Source: Cohnella phaseoli
GTDB taxonomy: Bacteria; Bacillota; Bacilli; Paenibacillales; Paenibacillaceae
DNA length: 64,000 nt
Assembly: GCF_003386235.1 (NCBI RefSeq)
Contig: NZ_QRDZ01000042.1
Span: 1-64,000 of the forward strand
Direction of reading: 5' to 3'
Numbering within the stretch: position 1 is the stretch's first letter; each line of letters starts with the position of its first letter. Position numbers and translations under genes: made by a program. Positions 59,537-64,000 of this stretch are shown here, piece after piece. A model generated the notes under the pieces. That model searched no databases and was not told where the DNA came from. It saw only the letters and a list, made by a program, of their open reading frames with translations.

Positions 59537-59549
59537 CGGCGAGTTAAGC

Positions 59550-59750
59550 TTACAGCTTAACAACGTTTTCTGCTTGCGGTCCGCGGTTGCCTTGAACAAC
59601 GTTGAACTGAACGCGTTGGCCTTCGTCCAAAGTCTTGAAGCCTTCGCCCGTAATCGCGCTGAAGTGAACGAATACGTCGTTTCCGCCTTCAACTTCGATG
59701 AAACCGAAGCCTTTGTCAGCGTTAAACCATTTAACTGTACCCTCTTGCAT
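59550..59750 (-). CDS. Cold shock protein, CspA family
   Basis: Single cold-shock domain of 66 residues that binds single-stranded RNA and DNA. RNP1 is KGFGFIE and RNP2 is VFVHF; the start [14 protein letters not shown] and end [10 protein letters not shown] are typical. GGAGGTG lies 6 bases before the ATG at 59750, so the longer frame to 59774 is rejected. The predicted promoter at 59894-59922 gives a leader of about 140 bases, in line with the long regulatory leaders of csp genes. Confidence 0.97.
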   Translation of the reverse strand: MQEGTVKWFNADKGFGFIEVEGGNDVFVHFSAITGEGFKTLDEGQRVQFNVVQGNRGPQAENVVKL

Positions 59751-59893
59751 GTATTTCACCTCCAAATCATACAATGCCTCATGAACTTTTCTTTTTATTC
59801 ATACGAATAAAAAAATCCACAAATTAGCAGGGTTAACTTCAAAATGATAACCCTTCCATTCTGTGAATTCAGGTCACGATTTCGATAGTCCTT

Positions 59894-59922
59894 ACTATAA
59901 CATGTTCCCGTGCAAAAAGCAA
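59894..59922 (-). promoter_or_regulatory. Sigma-A promoter of the cold shock gene with long leader
   Basis: Minus-strand TTGCTT (59917-59922) and TATAGT (59894-59899) are 17 bases apart. The transcript would have a leader of about 140 bases containing GGGTTA/TAACCC pairing (about 59829-59853). Confidence 0.65.
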
Positions 59923-59967
59923 ATCTATTCTTCTGTCCTGCTCAAATTTAGCATGTCCAACTTTCAT

Positions 59968-60756
59968 TCATCCTATAAGCAGCGATTCGGCCCCATCGAT
60001 GTACACTTTTGTTCCAGTGATCAGCGAAGAACGGGGGGATGCAAGGAACAGCACCAGCTCGGCTACCTGCTCTGGAGTGCCCGGGCCGTGCGTCAACGGG
60101 ATGGCCCCGTCGGGATACTCCACCGGAATTTGCGCCTCTTCCGCCTCGGGTGTCCGATTCGTATTTTCTCCGATATTCGTGCGAATGGCCCCCGGACAGA
60201 TCGCGTTCACGCGAATGCGGTGCTCCGCCAGTTCCAGCGCGGCCATCTGCATCAGGGCGGTCTGTCCCGCCTTGCTCGTGCTGTAGGCGCTAGCCCCTAT
60301 GTTGGAGAAGATCCGGTTGCCGTTGACCGAGCTCGTAAAAATCACGCTGCCGCCCCCTTGCCGCTTCAAATGCGGAATGGCGTGCTTCAGCGTCAAGAAG
60401 GTCCCCTTCAAATTGATGTTAATCGTGCTGTCCCAGTCCTCTTCGGTCAGATGTTCAATCGGCGTCCATGTTCCGTTAATGCCCGCATTCGCGAAAACGA
60501 CGTCCAATCGTCCCCAGCGCAAAACCGCCTGCTCGATCGCCGACCGCACGGACGCTTCTGAAGCGACGTCCGCTTCCAACGCCAACGCCTCTCCTCCCAT
60601 CCGTTCGATTTCCTCTCTCGCCCGTTCCGCCCTCTGCGAATCCCGGTCGACAATGGCGATTTTGGCACCATGCTCCGCCAGCTTCAGCGCCGCTCCTTTT
60701 CCGATGCCCGAGCCGCCGCCCGTTACGATCGCGACCTTTCCCTCAAGTTCTTCCAT
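59968..60756 (-). CDS. Short-chain dehydrogenase/reductase
   Basis: Classical SDR of 262 residues. Cofactor motif TGGGSGIGKG, Asp after beta 2 (IVDRDSQ, suggesting NAD preference), NAG in FANAGING, catalytic Ser in FTSSVNG, YSTSK with Tyr and Lys, and ICPGAIRT. Substrate is unknown. AGGAGGT lies 6 bases before the second of two adjacent ATGs (60756), which is taken as start. It is divergent from the molybdopterin oxidoreductase gene with about 150 bases between. Confidence 0.92.
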   Translation of the reverse strand: MEELEGKVAIVTGGGSGIGKGAALKLAEHGAKIAIVDRDSQRAERAREEIERMGGEALALEADVASEASVRSAIEQAVLRWGRLDVVFANAGINGTWTPIEHLTEEDWDSTININLKGTFLTLKHAIPHLKRQGGGSVIFTSSVNGNRIFSNIGASAYSTSKAGQTALMQMAALELAEHRIRVNAICPGAIRTNIGENTNRTPEAEEAQIPVEYPDGAIPLTHGPGTPEQVAELVLFLASPRSSLITGTKVYIDGAESLLIG

Positions 60757-60905
60757 CATCCTACCTCCTTTCGCTCGTATTGTTGCCAGCCCTAACCTGA
60801 ATTACCCCATATTCGCAAGCGAAAAACGCAGCCAGTCTCCCGCCCCATTCCCGCAAAACACTCACTTGAGCTATACTGACATTTAGGAAACGGAGTTGAG
60901 ATTAG

Positions 60906-62951
60906 ATGTCCGCAACAGAGAGCACGAAGCGCAAAATCGTTCGTTCGGTTTGTCCTTTCGATTGCCCCGATACGTGCAGCCTGCACGTCACGATGGAAAA
61001 CGACGTTATCGTATCTATAGACGGAAATCCCGACCACCCGGTCACGCAAGGCGCGATCTGCAACAAAGTCCGGCATCTGCACGAGCGCGTATACCACGCC
61101 GACCGCATCCTGTATCCGCTGCGTCGAACAGGCCCCAAGGGTACGCTCGAGTTCGAACGCATGAGTTGGGACGAAGCTTACGACGAGATCGTCTCCAGGC
61201 TGAAAACCGCCATCGCTCGCAAGGGTGCGGAAACGATTTTGCCCTACAGCTTTTACGGCAATATGGGCATTCTGAACGCCGAAGGAATGGATCGACGTTT
61301 CTTCCATCGGCTTGGAGCCAGCCGACTGAAGCGGACAATCTGCAACGCTGCAGGCTCCGCAGGGTACGGCTACACGATGGGCGCGTCGGCGGGCACCGAC
61401 CCCGAGACGACGGTACATACGAAGTATGCCTTGATCTGGGGCTGCAATCTTGTGTCTACCAACATGCATCAGGTGATGTATTTGACCGAAGCCCGCAAGC
61501 GCGGAGCGAAAATCGTCCATATCGACGTGCACCGCAACCGCACCTCGGCTTGGGCCGACGAATTCGTGGGCATTCTCCCGGGGACGGATACCGCGCTCGC
61601 TCTCGGCATGATGCATGTGATGATCAAAGAAAAGCTGACGGATGAGCGGTTTATCGCGGAGCATACGACAGGCTTCGAGGAACTGGCGGTACAGGCGGAA
61701 AAGTACCCTCCGGAGCGGGCCGCGGCAATTACCGGCGTCCCGGCGGATACGATCGTTAGACTGGCCCGTGAATACGCGGGAACGACGCCGTCGTTCATCC
61801 GCATCGGCAACGGTCTGCAGCATCACGACAACGGCGGCATGGCGATCCGCACAATCGCCTGTCTTCCCGCGCTTGTCGGCCAGTGGGGCATTCCCGGGGG
61901 CGGCGCGATCAAAGGCAACAGTCACTATTCGGCGGTGAACGATCAAGCGCTGGAACGGCCGGATCTGCTGCCTGACCGCAGCGTTCGTTCGATTAATATG
62001 AACCGGTTGGGCGAAGCGCTCACGGAGGCCAAACCTTCCGTCGACGTCCTGTTCGTCTACAACAGCAATCCCGCGGTCGTTGCGCCAGACCAGAACCGGG
62101 TGCGTCAAGGGCTGCTGCGGGACGATCTGTTCACTGTGACGCACGACTTGTTCTTGACCGACACGTGCAAATACGCCGACATCGTGCTGCCCGCGACAAG
62201 CCATTTTGAAAACCTGGATCTGTACTCGTCCTATTGGCACCTGTACCTGCAGCTTCACGAACCGATCATGGAGCCGATGGGCGAATGCAAATCCAATTTC
62301 ACGCTGTTCAAAGAACTGGGATTGCGGATGGGGTTCGAACCGGAAATATTCAATATTACGGAGGAGCAGATGATTCGCGAGGCGTTGGCTTGCGACAATC
62401 CGTTCTTGCGGGGGTTGACGTATGAGGAACTGCGAGAAGAAGGCTCTGTGAAAATGAAGCTGGATCGGCCGTCGCTCGCCCCGGGCAAGCTCCCTACCCC
62501 TTCCGGCAAAATCGAACTGTTCTCCGAGCGGATGCAGGGCGCCGGCTTGCCGCCCGCGCCGGAATACGCCCCGCTGCGAGAGCCGGAGGAATATCCGCTG
62601 CTGCTCGTCACCGGACCGAATCACAGCTTCATTAACTCCACTTTCGGCAACCAGAGCCGGCTCAAAAAGCTGGAGAAGGAGCCAGTCGTCGATTTGCACG
62701 CCGAAGACGCCGCTGCCCGCGGCATCGCGCACGGCGATGCTGTGCGGATGTGGAACGGACGCGGCGAGATTCGGCTGAAGGCCAAGGTAGCAGGCAATGT
62801 GCTGCAAGGTGTGCTCGTTACGCAAGGACTGTGGTGGGAACACGGCAACGACGGCGTCCAAGCCGTCAACGCTTTGACCTCACAGCGACTGGCCGATATG
62901 GGCGGCGGGGCGACCTTTTTCTCCACGCGGGTCGATATCGAGAAATTATAG
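60906..62951 (+). CDS. Molybdopterin oxidoreductase (DMSO reductase/formate dehydrogenase superfamily)
   Basis: 681-residue molybdenum enzyme without a signal peptide, so cytoplasmic. An N-terminal 4Fe-4S site is formed by CPFDCPDTC (Cys16, Cys20, Cys24) and Cys52 in GAICNK. The MGD-binding domains follow (ALIWGCNLVSTNMHQ, GNGLQHHDNGGMAIRTIACLPALVGQWGIPGGG, VLFVYNSNPA, DIVLPATSHFENLDLY), with a C-terminal molydopterin-dinucleotide domain (LLLVTGPNHSFINSTFGNQ). The metal ligand cannot be fixed by eye; Cys in RTICNAAGSAG is one candidate. GGAG lies 10 bases before the ATG. Electron partner and substrate are unknown. It ends convergent with a reductase gene, overlapping by 6 bases. Confidence 0.9.
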   Translation: MSATESTKRKIVRSVCPFDCPDTCSLHVTMENDVIVSIDGNPDHPVTQGAICNKVRHLHERVYHADRILYPLRRTGPKGTLEFERMSWDEAYDEIVSRLKTAIARKGAETILPYSFYGNMGILNAEGMDRRFFHRLGASRLKRTICNAAGSAGYGYTMGASAGTDPETTVHTKYALIWGCNLVSTNMHQVMYLTEARKRGAKIVHIDVHRNRTSAWADEFVGILPGTDTALALGMMHVMIKEKLTDERFIAEHTTGFEELAVQAEKYPPERAAAITGVPADTIVRLAREYAGTTPSFIRIGNGLQHHDNGGMAIRTIACLPALVGQWGIPGGGAIKGNSHYSAVNDQALERPDLLPDRSVRSINMNRLGEALTEAKPSVDVLFVYNSNPAVVAPDQNRVRQGLLRDDLFTVTHDLFLTDTCKYADIVLPATSHFENLDLYSSYWHLYLQLHEPIMEPMGECKSNFTLFKELGLRMGFEPEIFNITEEQMIREALACDNPFLRGLTYEELREEGSVKMKLDRPSLAPGKLPTPSGKIELFSERMQGAGLPPAPEYAPLREPEEYPLLLVTGPNHSFINSTFGNQSRLKKLEKEPVVDLHAEDAAARGIAHGDAVRMWNGRGEIRLKAKVAGNVLQGVLVTQGLWWEHGNDGVQAVNALTSQRLADMGGGATFFSTRVDIEKL

Positions 62952-63935
62952 CTTTACGACGATCCGGCCTTTGGAACGGCCGGCCAGCATGACCGCCATC
63001 GCAGCCGGAATATCATCAAGCGGAATTTCCGACGATAGCTCCCGCAGCTTGTCCGGTCGATATTTGGTCGCCAGCAGTTCCCACGTTTTCCTCCTGGCCG
63101 GCATAGGGACGAAGACGGAGTCGATACCGATCAGCCGTACGCCGCGCAGAATAAAAGGTAGTACCGTCGTCGGCAGATCGGTTCCTCCCGTCAGCCCGCT
63201 GGCGGCGACCGTCCCCCCGTATTTCACGCCGGCCAGTACGGTCGCGAGAGATTTGCCTCCGACGCAATCGACAACTCCGGCCCAGCGCTGCTTATCCAGG
63301 GAGCGGGCGGAAGCCGGCGTTAGCTCATTGCGATCGATTACGCTGTGGGCGCCGAGCTGGAGGAGCTCCTCCTTGGCCTCCGGCTTGCCCGTGCTGGCCG
63401 TCACCTCATAGCCAAGCTTGGCCAGAATCGCCACCGCAACGCTGCCTACGCCGCCGGTCGCTCCGGTCACCAGCACCGGTCCGCCTTCAGGATACACTCC
63501 GTTGTCCCGCAAGGCCTGCACCGACAGCGCCGCCGTAAAGCCTGCCGTCCCATAGATCATGGCCTCTTTGAGGGTTAGGCCGCTCGGAAGCGGGACCGCC
63601 CAGTCGGCCGGGATGCGCGCATACTCGCCGTATCCTCCGAAATGGCTTACGCCCAGCTCGTAGCCTGTCGCAACAATCTCGTCCCCTTCCCGAAAACGGT
63701 CGTCTTCGCTGGAAACGACGGTTCCGGCCAGATCGATGCCGGGAACGAACGGATAGGCTTTTACGATGCCGCCGTTCGGGGCGGCCGCCAACGCATCCTT
63801 GTAGTTCAAGCTGGAATAGGCCACGCGAACGAGCAGTTCTCCTTGCGGAAGCCGCTCTTTATCCAGCAGGCCAACCTCGCATCTATGGCCCCCATCTTGC
63901 GTTCGATCCACGATTAGAGCTTTGAATGCCTCCAT
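62946..63935 (-). CDS. YhdH/AcuI-type quinone or acryloyl-CoA reductase
   Basis: Zinc-free medium-chain reductase of 329 residues. Family traits are SSLNYKDALAA, FVPGIDLAGTVV, GVSHFGGYGEYARI, the Rossmann stretch VLVTGATGGVGSVAVAILAKLGYEVTASTGK and CVGG. AcuI/YhdH members reduce acryloyl-CoA with NADPH; others act on quinones. The zinc-binding residues of alcohol dehydrogenases are absent. Its 3' end overlaps the convergent oxidoreductase by 6 bases. Start ATG at 63935 is preceded by GGGAGGGGAAG. Confidence 0.93.
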   Translation of the reverse strand: MEAFKALIVDRTQDGGHRCEVGLLDKERLPQGELLVRVAYSSLNYKDALAAAPNGGIVKAYPFVPGIDLAGTVVSSEDDRFREGDEIVATGYELGVSHFGGYGEYARIPADWAVPLPSGLTLKEAMIYGTAGFTAALSVQALRDNGVYPEGGPVLVTGATGGVGSVAVAILAKLGYEVTASTGKPEAKEELLQLGAHSVIDRNELTPASARSLDKQRWAGVVDCVGGKSLATVLAGVKYGGTVAASGLTGGTDLPTTVLPFILRGVRLIGIDSVFVPMPARRKTWELLATKYRPDKLRELSSEIPLDDIPAAMAVMLAGRSKGRIVVKL

Positions 63936-64000
63936 ACTCTTCCCCTCCCATGATAGTTGACGTTTCCTTTCGCCCTGCGCATCTCCTTAATTGCCGATCG

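Noticed and set aside
59294-59692. 132-residue minus-strand frame running through the cold shock gene and its terminator
   Set aside because: It crosses a strong terminator and the Csp coding region in another frame.
60792-62861. 689-residue minus-strand frame opposite the molybdopterin oxidoreductase
   Set aside because: It mirrors the real gene codon by codon; residue make-up is rich in Arg, His and Gln and shows no domain, while the plus strand has clear motifs.

Overview
This window comes from a low-to-mid GC Gram-positive bacterium of the Paenibacillaceae, most like Paenibacillus or Cohnella. The evidence is the set of YesM-type histidine kinases and YesN-type AraC response regulators paired with sugar ABC transporters that lack their own ATPase, S-layer (SLH) proteins, a lipoteichoic-acid synthase-like enzyme, strong AGGAGG ribosome binding sites with frequent GTG and TTG starts, and sigma-A promoters. 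The genus is an inference; no rRNA or marker gene is present.

Layout. (1) 0.3-8.2 kb, minus strand: histidine kinase, AraC response regulator, solute-binding lipoprotein, two permeases and a Cys-type sulfatase, probably for a sulfated glycan. (2) 8.3-9.1 kb: two tRNA-Thr genes (anticodons TGT and CGT) with short tandem repeats and an array of ~51-bp hairpin units between them. (3) 9.2-15.8 kb: an HD-GYP protein, then on the plus strand a NarL-type regulator, two paralogous membrane histidine kinases (the second has lost its ATP-binding asparagine) and a DUF3298-like protein. (4) 16.3-17.5 kb: a phosphodiester glycosidase-like membrane protein. (5) 17.6-30.9 kb, minus strand: a second glycan locus with kinase, regulator, binding protein, two permeases, a beta-propeller glycosidase and a 1913-residue SLH-anchored multidomain enzyme. 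(6) 31-36.1 kb: an aldose epimerase, then an RND efflux pump followed by its TetR regulator. (7) 36.3-49.3 kb, minus strand: a third transporter locus with one permease pair, two binding proteins and two complete kinase/regulator pairs, split by two MITE-like elements. (8) 49.4-64 kb: a mixed region with a DoxX-like membrane protein, a DHA2 drug exporter with divergent TetR gene and two palindromic operators, PAP2 and LTA synthase-like genes, an LplT-like transporter, an SLH protein, a cold shock protein, a short-chain dehydrogenase, a molybdopterin oxidoreductase and a YhdH/AcuI-type reductase.

How the genes fit together. Each of the three minus-strand loci looks like a sense-and-import unit: a kinase with an extracellular domain detects a saccharide, the AraC regulator turns on the transporter, and enzymes encoded at the end of the operon process the sugar outside or inside the cell. 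No sugar-ABC ATPase is encoded here, so a shared MsmX-type ATPase elsewhere is expected. At 27.6 kb a pair of 12-bp direct repeats lies just upstream of a promoter with a good -10 and a poor -35, a probable binding site for the adjacent regulator.

Most unusual points: non-coding arrays with a 51-52 bp period, each unit built around a hairpin, at three places; the kinase/pseudokinase pair; two different terminal-inverted-repeat elements of ~165 bp in tandem; and the very large SLH glycosidase with an Asn-Asn-Gly repeat linker.
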